DNA of 64,000 nucleotides from Oleiharenicola lentus. GTDB lineage: Bacteria; Verrucomicrobiota; Verrucomicrobiia; Opitutales; Opitutaceae. Shown piece after piece: positions 35,277-45,200 of this stretch. The position numbers and the translations under genes are program-made. Position 1 is the stretch's first letter; every line of letters begins with the position of its first letter. The stretch spans positions 1,353,001-1,417,000 of the forward strand of contig NZ_SDHX01000002.1 in the NCBI RefSeq assembly GCF_004118375.1, read 5' to 3'. The notes under the pieces are model-generated. The model was given only the letters and a program-made list of their open reading frames with translations. It was not told the origin of the DNA and made no database searches.

Positions 35277-36830
35277 GTGGCCACCTCGCGCAAACCTGTT
35301 CCGTCCGCCGAAACGCTTCCGCTCTACGACTGGCTGCGCGACCGCGCCGCCGGCGTTCTCCTCCACCCGACCGCGCTGCCCGGCGGCCAGGGCTGCGGCG
35401 TGCTCGACCAGCATGCTGTGCGCTTCCTCGATTTTCTCGCCGCCGCCGGCATCAAATACTGGCAGGTGTGCCCGCTCGGTCCGACCGGCTACGGCGACTC
35501 GCCCTACCAGTGCTACTCCGCCTTCGCCGGGAATCCCAACCTCGTGGACCTCGTGCCGCTCGTGCGCTACGGTCTTCTGCCCGCCAGCGAACTCATGGCG
35601 CTCGCGCCGCTCTCCGCCGACGCGGTGGACTTCGAGGCGATCGGCCGCCTGAAGCCGCGCCTGCTCGGCATCGCCGCCGCGCTCCGCCGGCAGAAGCACA
35701 CCGCCCTGCCCTACGGCGACTACGCGGCCTTCTGCAAAAAGGAGGCGCGCTGGCTCGACGACTACGCGCTCTTCCGCGCGCTGAAGGACCATTTCCACGG
35801 CGCCCCGTGGTGGGAATGGCCCGCCGAGGCCCGCGATCACCGCCGGGCGCAAAAATCGCCCCTGCGCAAACAGCTCGCCGACGCCGCCGACGCCTACCGT
35901 TTCGGGCAGTATCTGTTCTTCGGCCAGTGGGCCCAGCTGCGCGCCGCCGCGAAGGAGCGCGGTGTCGGCATCATCGGCGACCTGCCGATCTTTGTCTCCG
36001 CCGACTCGGCCGACGCGTGGGCCGCACCGCACCTCTTCGAACTCGACCCGCAGACCTTCCTGCCTGTCGCGGTCGCCGGCGTGCCGCCGGATTATTTCTC
36101 GGCCGACGGCCAGCTCTGGGGCAACCCCCTCTACGCGTGGCAGGCGCACCGGGCCGACGGCTACGCGTGGTGGTGCGACCGCCTGCGCGCCTCGCTCGAG
36201 GTGTGCGACATCGTGCGCATCGACCATTTCCGCGGCTTCGAGTCCTACTGGCGCATCCCGCTGCCGGCCGAGAACGCGCGCAAGGGCGAATGGCTGCCCG
36301 GGCCCGGCCTCGAGCTGTTCCGCGCGTTCAAGGCCGCGCTGCCCGATGCGCGCATCATCGCCGAGGATCTCGGCGTGCTGACCGACGAGGTCCACGCGCT
36401 GCGCGAGGCCACCGGCCTGCCCGGCATGCTCGTGCTGCACTTCGCGTGGGGCAGCGACGCGAAGAACTCCTACCTCCCGCACCATGCCCCGCGCAACGCC
36501 GTGATCTACCCCGGCACGCACGACAACGACACCACCGTCGGCTGGTATCGCACCGCGAGCGACTTCGAGCGCGACCGCGTGCGCCGCTACCTGCGCGTGT
36601 CGGGCGAGGACGTCGCGTGGGATTTCATCCGGCTGTGCTACGCGAGCCCGGCGCGTCTCGCGATCGTGCCGCTGCAGGACCTGCTCGTGCTCGGCAGCGA
36701 GGCGCGCTTCAACACGCCGGGTTTGCCCTCGGGCAACTGGCGCTGGCGCGTGCGCGCCGACGCGCTCGAAAAACTTTTCTCCGGCACCGCCGCCTACCTG
36801 AAGGAGATCGGCGCGCTCTACGGACGCTGA
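35277..36830 (+). CDS. malQ: 4-alpha-glucanotransferase (GH77 amylomaltase)
   Basis: Transfers alpha-1,4-glucan segments between maltodextrins in the cytoplasm, part of starch, maltose or glycogen metabolism. The 517-residue length fits the short bacterial amylomaltase type. The family signature SPYQCYSAFAGNPNLVDL is near residue 75. Catalytic residues are the nucleophile Asp316 in VRIDHFRGF, acid/base Glu363 in IIAEDLG and the stabiliser Asp416 in THDNDTT; their spacing (47 and 53) parallels that in the characterised E. coli enzyme. The start is GTG 35277. It stands alone in its orientation and may be unlinked to the glycan loci. Confidence 0.96.
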   Translation: MATSRKPVPSAETLPLYDWLRDRAAGVLLHPTALPGGQGCGVLDQHAVRFLDFLAAAGIKYWQVCPLGPTGYGDSPYQCYSAFAGNPNLVDLVPLVRYGLLPASELMALAPLSADAVDFEAIGRLKPRLLGIAAALRRQKHTALPYGDYAAFCKKEARWLDDYALFRALKDHFHGAPWWEWPAEARDHRRAQKSPLRKQLADAADAYRFGQYLFFGQWAQLRAAAKERGVGIIGDLPIFVSADSADAWAAPHLFELDPQTFLPVAVAGVPPDYFSADGQLWGNPLYAWQAHRADGYAWWCDRLRASLEVCDIVRIDHFRGFESYWRIPLPAENARKGEWLPGPGLELFRAFKAALPDARIIAEDLGVLTDEVHALREATGLPGMLVLHFAWGSDAKNSYLPHHAPRNAVIYPGTHDNDTTVGWYRTASDFERDRVRRYLRVSGEDVAWDFIRLCYASPARLAIVPLQDLLVLGSEARFNTPGLPSGNWRWRVRADALEKLFSGTAAYLKEIGALYGR

Positions 36831-36926
36831 ACGCGCGAATTTTTCCGCGCGCGCGTCACCGCGAAAATTGTGACTCTTGCGAAAATTTTGCGTGCAACTT
36901 CACGCAACGCGTTCTAAAAATTTTTC

Positions 36927-36986
36927 ATGGCCAAGAAAAAACCTGCCAAGAAGAAGGCCAAAAAGGCCGGCAAAAAGAAGAAGTAA
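36927..36986 (+). CDS. 19-residue lysine-rich microprotein
   Basis: A small open frame, MAKKKPAKKKAKKAGKKKK, followed by TAA. Twelve of 19 residues are lysine, in AKK/PAKKK units like the tails of histone H1-like proteins, so nucleic-acid binding or charge neutralisation is suggested but unproven. It sits alone in a 246-base gap. Upstream, at 36861-36890, is an AT-rich direct repeat GCGAAAATT (18-base period), unlike the surrounding GC-rich DNA, and hairpins follow at 37019-37040 and 37048-37076. A leader-like promoter and terminator pattern supports an expressed unit. No obvious Shine-Dalgarno sequence is seen. A chance frame in A-rich DNA is the alternative. Confidence 0.6.
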   Translation: MAKKKPAKKKAKKAGKKKK

Positions 36987-37018
36987 CGCGTTTCGCGCTG
37001 CTCTTCATTCTTCCGCCG

Positions 37019-37040
37019 ACGCCGGTCACCCCTCCGGCGT
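37019..37040. terminator. Short hairpin downstream of the lysine-rich microprotein
   Basis: A 7-base-pair stem ACGCCGG / CCGGCGT with an 8-base loop, 33 bases after the stop codon of the microprotein. Only a weak T run follows. Confidence 0.4.
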
Positions 37041-37047
37041 TGTTAAC

Positions 37048-37078
37048 AAAACCCCGCGGCCTCGGCCCGGGGTTTTTT
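37048..37078. terminator. Bidirectional rho-independent terminator
   Basis: A 9-base-pair stem AAAACCCCG / CGGGGTTTT with an 11-base loop, T-rich on both strands. It serves the microprotein unit on the plus strand and yebC on the minus strand, whose coding end lies just inside it. Confidence 0.85.
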
Positions 37079-37808
37079 ATTTCACCGCGGCCCAGACGCG
37101 CTGCACGTCGTCGTGCTCCGACAGTTCGTGCAGGAACTCGCCGACCTCGGCGCGGGCCGTGTCGTCCAGCTCGGGGAACTGCTTGGGCAGGTAACCGAGC
37201 TCGGCGGTGACGACGGTCCAGCCGTTGGCCTTGAGCCAGGTGGAGACCGTGTGCACGCCGGCCCGATCCGTGATGAAGCGCGCGCCGGTGGCGCCTTCCG
37301 GGATGTCGTCGTTCTCCGCGTGCGTCAGCGGCGAGAAATCGTTGGCGCCGGCCTCGATCGCGGCGGTCTCGAGGTCCGTGCCGGCCGCGGCGGTGTGCGC
37401 CTCCACCATGCCGACGTGGTCGAAGAGGAACTTGTTGCTGTGCGCGGCGCCGAGCACGCCCTTCTTGAAGAGCACGCGGATTTCCGGGGCGGTGCGCTGC
37501 TGGTTGTCCGTATAGACCTCGACGATCACCGCGACCTTGTGCGGCGCATAGCCCTCATAGACGACGTGGTCCAGCGAGCTCTTGTCGCCGCCGGTGCCGG
37601 CGCCCTTGGCGATGGCGCGCTCGATGACGTCACGGGTGACGCTGGCCTTCTTGGCCTTTTCCACCGCGGCGAAGAGCCGGGCGTTGCCCGCGGGGTCGCC
37701 GCCGCCGAGCTTGGCGGCCACGGTGATTTCCTTCACCAGCTTGCCGACCACCTGGCCTTTCTTGAGGTTTACGATCGCGCGTTTCGCATGCAGCCATTGA
37801 CGTCCCAT
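37077..37808 (-). CDS. yebC: YebC/PmpR-family protein
   Basis: A 243-residue member of the YebC/PmpR family. The family is classed as DNA-binding regulators; recent work also links members to translation of proline stretches. The N-terminus (MGRQWLHAKRAIVNLKKGQV) differs slightly from the more common MAGHSKWANIKHRK but keeps the basic character. Then come KEITVAAKLGGGDPAGNARL and AIAKGAG, which are typical, as are the central YEGYAPHKVAVIVEVYTDN and NRTAPEIR-like (QQRTAPEIRVLFKKG) parts. Length is normal. Confidence 0.92.
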   Translation of the reverse strand: MGRQWLHAKRAIVNLKKGQVVGKLVKEITVAAKLGGGDPAGNARLFAAVEKAKKASVTRDVIERAIAKGAGTGGDKSSLDHVVYEGYAPHKVAVIVEVYTDNQQRTAPEIRVLFKKGVLGAAHSNKFLFDHVGMVEAHTAAAGTDLETAAIEAGANDFSPLTHAENDDIPEGATGARFITDRAGVHTVSTWLKANGWTVVTAELGYLPKQFPELDDTARAEVGEFLHELSEHDDVQRVWAAVK

Positions 37809-37893
37809 AAGGGTGCCAAGCTAGGACACCCGGCCCGTGCGCCGCAAGCCTGCTGACACAGGGCTGTCAGTGCGCTCTGCTAACCTGCCGCTT

Positions 37894-38484
37894 ATGCCCG
37901 CCACCGACCCCTCCGCCCCGCCGCGCTGCCCCTGGGCCGAGGCCGAACTCCAGCACGTTTACCACGACACCGAATGGGGCGTGCCTTCGCACGACGACCG
38001 TCACTTTTTCGAGATGCTGATTCTCGAGGGCGCCCAGGCCGGTTTGAGCTGGGCCACGATCCTCGCCCGGCGCGAAAACTACCGCGCGGCCTACGGCGGC
38101 TTCGAGCCGGCCGCGGTCGCCCGCCAGGACGAGAAGAAGCAGGCGCGGCTGCTCGCCGACCCGGGCATCATCCGCAACCGGCTCAAGATCCAGGCCGCGG
38201 TGATCAACGCCCGCGCCTTCCTCGGCGTGCAGGCGGAATTCGGCTCCTTCGACCGCTACGTCTGGGGCTTTGTGCAGGGCCGCCCCCGCGTGAACCGCTG
38301 GACCGCCCCGGCGCAGGTCCCGGCGCGCACCGCGGAGTCCGACGCTCTGAGCCGGGACCTGAAGAAGCGCGGCTTCAAATTTGTGGGCACGACCATCTGC
38401 TACGCCTTCATGCAGGCCACCGGATTGGTGAATGACCACCTCGTGTCCTGTCCGCGGCACCAGGCCTGTGCGAAGCTGCGGTGA
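37894..38484 (+). CDS. tag: DNA-3-methyladenine glycosylase I
   Basis: Base-excision repair glycosylase of 196 residues that removes 3-methyladenine from alkylated DNA. ATG 37894 puts the zinc-binding Cys12 near the N-terminus (RCPWAEAE), with His24 in YHDTEWGVP. The other two zinc ligands are in the C-terminal HLVSCPRHQAC. The catalytic region contains FFEMLILEGAQAGLSWATIL and IIRNRLKIQAAVINARAFL, the helix-hairpin-helix part of Tag proteins. It is divergent from yebC (85-base gap). Confidence 0.94.
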   Translation: MPATDPSAPPRCPWAEAELQHVYHDTEWGVPSHDDRHFFEMLILEGAQAGLSWATILARRENYRAAYGGFEPAAVARQDEKKQARLLADPGIIRNRLKIQAAVINARAFLGVQAEFGSFDRYVWGFVQGRPRVNRWTAPAQVPARTAESDALSRDLKKRGFKFVGTTICYAFMQATGLVNDHLVSCPRHQACAKLR

Positions 38485-38510
38485 GCCGGATGAGGGCAGC
38501 CAGCTTGCCC

Positions 38511-38546
38511 GTTCGACGAGCTCAGGGCCTTGAGCCTGCCGAAAGG
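38511..38546. repeat. Dispersed repeat-like inverted element (TTCGACGAGCTCAGG...)
   Basis: GTTCGACGAGCTCA and TTGAGCCTGCCGAA flank a short centre and can pair imperfectly as a hairpin. It belongs to the widespread CTCAGG/GAGCCTG type of intergenic repeats seen in many environmental genomes. It lies between tag and the EamA gene and may act as a terminator. Confidence 0.55.
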
Positions 38547-38644
38547 CTGGCGCCACGATTTGGGTGAAGCCTTCGTAGCGTGAGCAAGCTCCCCGCCCTA
38601 CAGTTCTTGCTCCCGTCGGCGGCGTGCGTCACACCTCGCCGTTC

Positions 38645-39541
38645 ATGTCCTGGATTGTCGGCAGCCTTCTCTCCGCCCTGTTCCTCGGTTTCTACGACCT
38701 GAGCAAGAAACACGCGCTGCACGGCAACGCCGTCCTGCCCGTGCTGTTCCTGAGCACGGTCTGCGGCGCGGTTGTGTGGCTGGCCCTGCTCGGAGTCGGG
38801 ATGGCGGTCCCGGCGGCGCTGCCCGCTGCCTTCGTGCCGGCGCCGATGACGCCCGGGCAGCATGGGTTGGTTTTCCTGAAGTCCGTGATCGTGGCCTCGT
38901 CGTGGGCCTTCACCTATTTTGGCATCAAACACCTGCCGCTATCGCTGGCGGCGCCGATCCGGGCCACCGGGCCGCTCTGGACTCTGCTCGGCGCGCTCAT
39001 CGTGCTCGGCGAGCGTCCCTCCTGGCTGGAGAACGCGGGGATTTTCGTGACGCTGGCGTCGTTCTGGGGCCTCTCGGTCGCGGGACGCGCGGAGGGCGTG
39101 CATTTCCACCGCAACAAGTGGGTGGGCTGCATGGTGGCCGGCACGCTCTGCGGCGCGGTGAGCGGACTCTACGACAAGCACCTGCTCGGCACCGTGGGCC
39201 TGAGCGCGGCGCAGGTGCAGGCCTGGTTCACGCTCTACCTGCCCGTGGTGATGCTGCCGCTCATCGTGGGCTGGTGGCGCCGCTGGTGGCCGCGCAACGA
39301 GTTTCACTGGCGCTGGAGCATCGCGCTCATCGCGCTGTCGCTGCTGGTGGCGGACTTTGTGTATTTCGAGGCGCTGCGCGATCCCGAGGCGCTCGTTTCC
39401 GTCGTCTCCAGCCTGCGCCGCGGCAGCACGCTGGTGGCCTTCGCCGGCGGCATCTGGCTGTTTCACGAGACGAAGGGCGCGGCGAAGCTGCCGGCCGTGC
39501 TGGGCATCGTCGCCGGCATCACGCTGACCCTCCTCGGTTGA
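38645..39541 (+). CDS. EamA/DMT-family transporter
   Basis: Inner-membrane transporter of about 298 residues with ten predicted membrane helices in two EamA halves. Examples are MSWIVGSLLSALFLGFYDLS (helix 1), AVLPVLFLSTVCGAVVWLAL, FLKSVIVASSWAFTYFGI, and in the second half FHWRWSIALIALSLLVADFV and VSVVSSLRRGSTLVAFAGGIW. The typical glycine/proline-rich APIRATGPLWTLLGALIVLGE motif closes the first half. ATG 38645 is preferred to GTG 38624 because it starts exactly at the first helix. The substrate cannot be predicted. Confidence 0.87.
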   Translation: MSWIVGSLLSALFLGFYDLSKKHALHGNAVLPVLFLSTVCGAVVWLALLGVGMAVPAALPAAFVPAPMTPGQHGLVFLKSVIVASSWAFTYFGIKHLPLSLAAPIRATGPLWTLLGALIVLGERPSWLENAGIFVTLASFWGLSVAGRAEGVHFHRNKWVGCMVAGTLCGAVSGLYDKHLLGTVGLSAAQVQAWFTLYLPVVMLPLIVGWWRRWWPRNEFHWRWSIALIALSLLVADFVYFEALRDPEALVSVVSSLRRGSTLVAFAGGIWLFHETKGAAKLPAVLGIVAGITLTLLG

Positions 39542-39604
39542 ACCCACCGGAATGGGCAAAGTTTGGTTGGATTCTTGAACACTGACGACTAGCTTGGACG
39601 GCAG

Positions 39605-42106
39605 ATGACCACCCCGCATCGAGCGCTCCGGCAAGGAGCCTGCCTTGCCGGCCTGCTGCTTGCCCTGACGCTGCGCGCCGAACCCGTCACCGCGCCGGCG
39701 GCAAACCTCCGGCCGCTGGCGGCGCGGCAGCCCCTCATCGTCGGCGTGACCACCGATAGCTATCCCTACGGGTTCATCGACGCCCAGGGCCGGGCCACCG
39801 GATTTTCCACGGACCTGCTGGATGCCGTGGCGCGCGTGATGCAGCTGGAGATCAAGCGGGTGGCGATGCCGGGGCGCGAGCTGCACGACCGGTTCCGCGA
39901 GGGCGAGTTCGACATGCTGCAGATTTACAGCCAGACGGCCGAGCGCGACAGCTACTCCGACTTCACGGTGCCGTTTCTCACCCTGCGTGGCGCGGTGTTC
40001 ATCCAGGAAAAGGGCAGCCCCATCCGCCGGCTGGAGGATTTCAACGGCCGGAAGTTTGCCATCATCGGCACGCGCAGCATGGGCGAGCGCTTCATCGCCG
40101 ACCACGGGCTCCGGGTGGATCAGGTGTCCGTGAGCGCCAGTGAGGAGGCGCTCCGGCTGATCTCACGCGGCGAGGTGGCCGGCAGCTTCCTTTCCCAGCT
40201 CACCGCCCTTTCCGTGATCGAGGAGCGCCGGATCGGCAACGTGGCGATGTTTGGCGAACCGCTCGCAGGCTACGACATCCGGCATTGTTTTGCCGTGCAC
40301 AAGGGCGATGCGCTGCTGCTGGCCCGGCTCAACGAAGGCCTGTCCATCCTCCATCGCACCGGCGAATTCGGCGAGATCTACCAGCGCTGGTTCGGCCGGA
40401 TCGACTCGCCGCTGATCACGCGCGACCAGGCGGTGAACTACGGCCTGATCCTGCTGACGCTCGGTCTCGCCGGCGCGCTTACCGCCTACCTCCGCCTCCG
40501 CTTCCTGCACCGCCGCATCGCCACCCAGGCCGACGAGCTCAACCGCCAGCAGATCCTGCTGCGGGCGCTCTACGACAACATCCCGCTCACGGTCTGCGTG
40601 CTGGAGGCCACGGACTCCGGCGGGCACCGCGTGCTGCTGCTCAACCGCGCGGCGGAGGTCCTGTTCGCCCTGCCGGCCGGAACCGCCGCGGGCCGGCTGC
40701 TCGATGAGCTGCCGCTCGAACCGGAGCTGCGGGCGGAACTGACCGGTTTCATCTCCAGAAACCGGGCCGTCAGCAGCTTGGTGCGTGAAAACCGCCACTT
40801 GCCGCGCACCAACCGGGATTTTTCCCTGATGCTCGTGCCCCTGCTGTCGGGCCCCGCCGAAATTCGGCGCTGCTGTCTGCTTTTGGAGGACACCACGGAG
40901 CGGCGGCGGCTCGATGAGGAGGTCGCGCAGTCCCGCAAGCTCCGCGCCGTCGGCGAACTGGTCGGCGGCATCGCCCACGAGTTCAACAATCTGCTCACCC
41001 CGATCCTGCTCAAGAGCGGCGAGATCATGCTGGACCGGCCGCAGGACCGGGAGCTCGGCAAGTCTGTCGGTCTGATCGCCAGCACGGCCCAACGCGCCGC
41101 CGAGCTGACCCGCCGGCTGCTGACCTTCGGCCGCAAAAACGAATCCCGGCCCGAGGTCGTGCGGTTGTCCGCCGCCATCGACAGCTGCTTTGCCCTCCTG
41201 CGCCTGACCATGGACCGGCGCATCCGCTGGCAAAACGACACGCCCGCCGAGCTGCCGCCGCTCTACCTCAACGCCACCGACCTCAACCAGATCCTCGTCA
41301 ACCTGATCCTGAACGCCCGTGACACCTTGCTCGACCGGCTGCAGGTTCCCCACCCCGACACCTGGATCCCGCAGATTCGCATTGATGCGGCCGCCGTGCC
41401 GGCCGAGGCCCGGCCGGCTCTTGCCGACGTGCCGACGCCCGGCCTCACCGGCTGGGTGCGCCTTGTCGTGCAAGACAACGGCATGGGCATGCCGGCCGAG
41501 GTGCGCGAACGGATCTACGAGCCCTTTTTCACCACCAAGTCGGTCGGCCAGGGCACCGGTCTCGGGCTCGCCACGGTCTGGCACCTCGTCCACATGTGCG
41601 GCGGCCATATCGAGGTGGATTCCGTGCCCGGCGAAGGCACCTCGTTCCTGATCTTCCTGCCCATCCTGCCCGCACCCCTGCCGACCATCCCGATCAGCGC
41701 GCCGGCCAATCTGCATCCCTCCGGCAACGCCCGGGTCTTCCTCGCCGAGGATGACGACTTTGTCGCGCAAACCGTCACCGCGGTGCTCAAACGCGAGGGC
41801 CATGTGATCCACCGGGAACCCGATGGCAGCACCGCGTGGCAGACGCTGGAGACCAGGTCGGAGGAATTCGACCTGCTCGTGCTCGACGTCAACATGCCCG
41901 GACTCAGTGGCATTGATGTGTTGCGGCGGGTGCGGGCTGCCGGCCGCTACCGCGGGCCGGTCATCGTCATGAGCGGCCGGTTGGGCTCGGAGGAAATGGA
42001 ACTGCTCACCGCCGCCCGGGTGGATTGCATCATCCACAAGCCCTTCGAGGTGGCGGACCTGATCGCCAACCTGCGCAAGGTGCTCGCGAACCGCCGCGCA
42101 GGCTGA
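39605..42106 (+). CDS. Hybrid sensor histidine kinase (SBP_bac_3, PAS-like, HisKA, HATPase, REC)
   Basis: An 833-residue hybrid kinase. It has a signal peptide (ACLAGLLLALTLRAEP), then a periplasmic solute-binding-protein family 3 domain (about 35-270: PLIVGVTTDSYPYGFIDAQG and RKFAIIGTRSM). A membrane helix (YGLILLTLGLAGALTAYLRL) and a PAS-like domain follow. The kinase histidine is His458 (GGIAHEFNNLLTPILL), with an ATPase domain containing QILVNLILNARDTL, DNGMGMP and GTGLGLATVWHLV. The C-terminal receiver has Asp761 in LLVLDVNMPGLSG and Lys in IIHKPFEV. It would sense amino acids or similar small ligands. No partner phosphotransfer protein is adjacent. Confidence 0.93.
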   Translation: MTTPHRALRQGACLAGLLLALTLRAEPVTAPAANLRPLAARQPLIVGVTTDSYPYGFIDAQGRATGFSTDLLDAVARVMQLEIKRVAMPGRELHDRFREGEFDMLQIYSQTAERDSYSDFTVPFLTLRGAVFIQEKGSPIRRLEDFNGRKFAIIGTRSMGERFIADHGLRVDQVSVSASEEALRLISRGEVAGSFLSQLTALSVIEERRIGNVAMFGEPLAGYDIRHCFAVHKGDALLLARLNEGLSILHRTGEFGEIYQRWFGRIDSPLITRDQAVNYGLILLTLGLAGALTAYLRLRFLHRRIATQADELNRQQILLRALYDNIPLTVCVLEATDSGGHRVLLLNRAAEVLFALPAGTAAGRLLDELPLEPELRAELTGFISRNRAVSSLVRENRHLPRTNRDFSLMLVPLLSGPAEIRRCCLLLEDTTERRRLDEEVAQSRKLRAVGELVGGIAHEFNNLLTPILLKSGEIMLDRPQDRELGKSVGLIASTAQRAAELTRRLLTFGRKNESRPEVVRLSAAIDSCFALLRLTMDRRIRWQNDTPAELPPLYLNATDLNQILVNLILNARDTLLDRLQVPHPDTWIPQIRIDAAAVPAEARPALADVPTPGLTGWVRLVVQDNGMGMPAEVRERIYEPFFTTKSVGQGTGLGLATVWHLVHMCGGHIEVDSVPGEGTSFLIFLPILPAPLPTIPISAPANLHPSGNARVFLAEDDDFVAQTVTAVLKREGHVIHREPDGSTAWQTLETRSEEFDLLVLDVNMPGLSGIDVLRRVRAAGRYRGPVIVMSGRLGSEEMELLTAARVDCIIHKPFEVADLIANLRKVLANRRAG

Positions 42107-42225
42107 ACTTGGTCCCCGCCCGCCGGCCTTTTCCTTTGCCTGGTCCCTTGCGCCGGCGGATTGGCTTTGGCTCGTTTGTCATTGTGCACAATGCGCTTCC
42201 AAGCCAAGTTCTGGCACAGCACACC

Positions 42226-45200
42226 ATGAAGCGCACACCACGACTGACGCTCGGCGCCTTTGTTTTTGGCTGCCTGTTTGCCACCTCTCTCGCGCAAACC
42301 TACATTTGGACCGGCATCGGTGATGGTTGGCGTGGTCCCACCGCCCCGACCGGAGCCGGCGGCGAAACCCTGGTTTTTGGCGACGCCGTGCGCGATGTCA
42401 TCCACCTGCCGACCACGTTCAATGTCAGCACCCTCGATTTCACGATCGATGACTCTTTCCGCTTTGTTCCCAGCGGCGCCTCCACCGCGCTGACCCTGAC
42501 GGGGGGTATCGACGCCACGGGTCAGACCGGCGTGCGGTTCGATTTCGCCGAGGGCATCTCCACCACGCTTTTGGGCAACCAAACCTGGAACTTGGGACAA
42601 GGGGGCGTCGCCACGATTCACGGCAAGCTCAGTGGCACCGCCGATCTGACCGTCACCGGCACCGGTCAGGTTCTGTTGCTGGCGAACACTTCGGGCAATG
42701 CCACGGATTTTTCCGCCACCCTCACCTTGGCTCCGGACTCCACCGCACCGATTGGCACCATATCCTCCCTTGTGCTCTGGGGTGCCGATTCCATCGGCAC
42801 GGGCAGCGTGGTTTACTCCAACGGCGGCGCCCTGACCACCCACCTCGCGCCGACCCTGGCCAATAATTTCACCTTCAACAGCGGACCTTTGCTTTCGGGC
42901 CAAGTCGCCTACGCCCCCATCAATTTTCGCAATTGGGACGGCCCTGCCACGACCCTCACGGGGACCATCACTCTGGCCAACAACACGACTCTCATCGTCA
43001 ACACGGGTTTCGCCAACAAGATGTCCGGTGAAGCCCCCAACAACACCGGCATCCGGCCGCTCCCCGGCCCGGTTTCCCGCAACCCCCTGCTGATCTCCGG
43101 CAACATCGTGGAGACCGGCGGCGCCCGCAGCCTCTATGTAGGTGGCCCCGGCCTGATGATTCTCACCGGCACCAACACCTACACCGGCGGCACCAAGGTC
43201 GGCTTCCGGCTCAACCCCGCCACCGGTGCCAACCAGAACTTCCAGGTCGGCTCGCTGGTCTTTGGAAGCGCGAGCGCCGTGCCTGCCACCGGCTCCATCC
43301 TCTCCGGCCAAACCAACCTGAACGGCGCCCACGGTTACGTCGGCATCGCCACGAGCGCGGTGCCCAACGCCGGTGACTTCGCCAACTTCCTTCTGAAATT
43401 CGATCCCACCTCCTCCGGCTCCGTCGGTCTCGATTCGCTCACCGCCGGCCTGCCCTCCGGTTCACCCTCCACCTTCACCGACAACATCAACCTGACCGGT
43501 TTCACCACCACCGCCTTCGAGGGCATACGGCTGGGCACCGCGACGAGTGTCACCCTCACTGGCAGCATCACGCCCCAACTTACCGCGAACTACAACTTCG
43601 GCAACGGCGGCGGCAAACTCTACGTCGCCTCCGCGTTGGTCAATCACACCACCTCGACCTATGTCGCGACCAACAACGGCGGCGTGGCCCTCATGCTCTA
43701 TCTGAAGGGCGCCAACACCTACACCGGCGGCACCTACGCCAACAACGGCTTCATCATTTTTGACGGCGCTTCCTCCATCCCCGCCTCCGGCATCCTGCGC
43801 GCCGGCGGCGCCGCTGCGAACGTCGGCCAAAGCTACATCGGCTTCACCGACACCACCCTGGGCGGCACGGCCGTGAACGGCGCCACGCTTCTCAGCGGGC
43901 TGTTCACCAAGTTCGACAAACCCAACACGTGGGGCGTTATTGGCTTCGACTCCACCAATGTGGGCACACCCACCACCGTGACCAACCTCGACCTCACCGG
44001 GTTCAACAACGGTGTGTTTGTCGGCACCACCACCAAGGCCGTGCTCACCGGCGGCATCGCGACGACCACCGAGCTGTCCGGTGGCAACGCCTCAGACACC
44101 TACCGATTCACCGCCGCGGACGGGGGCACCTTGGTCGTGGACGCCACGCTGTTCGACGGCGCCGGTGCCCGTTCGGTCATGATCGGCGTTCCGGGCGGTT
44201 TCACGAAGATGGCTGACGGCACCGTGGTCCTGAGCGCCGCCAACAACTATACCGGCGGCACCACCATCAACGGGTTTGGCGGCATCACCCTGGCCGGTGC
44301 AACCGACACTTCTTTCGGCACCGGCACGATCACCCTGATGTCGCAGCCGAACCAAAACGGCACCATCGGCCTTTCCGCCACCACCGCGGGCCGCACTTTT
44401 GCCAATCAGATCGACTTCGCGGTGCCCGGCACGGGGATCACCCCGCAGCTGTTTTTTACCGGCTCCAACAGTTTCACCCTCTCGGGGAACATCACCGGCC
44501 CGGCGGCGGGCAACTCCACCGGCGTTGGCGCCGTCTTCCTGACGAACCCCACTCCCATCAACGTCACCCTCAGTGGCGATAACACCGGCTACAACGGCGG
44601 CTGGATTGTCCAGAACGGCACGCTCACCTTCGCCAGCGCCAACGCCGCCGGCCACGGCACCCTTCAGCTCGACAGCGACGACGCCACCGCCGCCTTCACG
44701 ACCAGCGGCACTCTCTACGGCATCGTCGGGACGAACGGCGGTCATCTCCACCTCAACAACGGCATCAACCTCACCTTTGATACCAGCACCGTCGACGGCA
44801 CGTATGAATTTGGTGGCGCCATAACCGCCCCCGGCAACGTGTCCACCACCGCTTCATTGCAGGTTACCGCGACCACGGGCGGCGAGACGCTCTACCTCTA
44901 CGGCAACAACCAGTATTCCGGCGGCACCAACATTACCGGACACGGCGCCCTGGGCCTGGGCGCCAACTCCTCCGCCGGCACCGGCACGATCACGATCAAT
45001 GCGACCAACGGCGACGGTGGCCTCATCCTCAACGACAGCGTCACCCTGACCAACGCCCTTGTGCTCACGCAGGGTGCGCTCGCCGGTCTCGGCACCTTCG
45101 CTCCCACTTCCTTCAACGGCACTCCCGGCGCGCCCATCACCATCGGGCCCCTCCAGTCGTTGTTCCCCGGCATTCCCGACAGCTTCTTTCCGGGTGAGCT

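Noticed and set aside
35237-37210. 657-codon plus-strand frame across malQ and beyond
   Set aside because: Arginine/alanine-rich shadow frame; malQ in another frame has all catalytic residues. The true small gene in its 3' part is the lysine-rich one at 36927-36986.
38511-38546. tRNA-like GGTTCGA signature
   Set aside because: The TTCGA is part of an inverted intergenic repeat; no acceptor, anticodon or D-arm can be folded around it.
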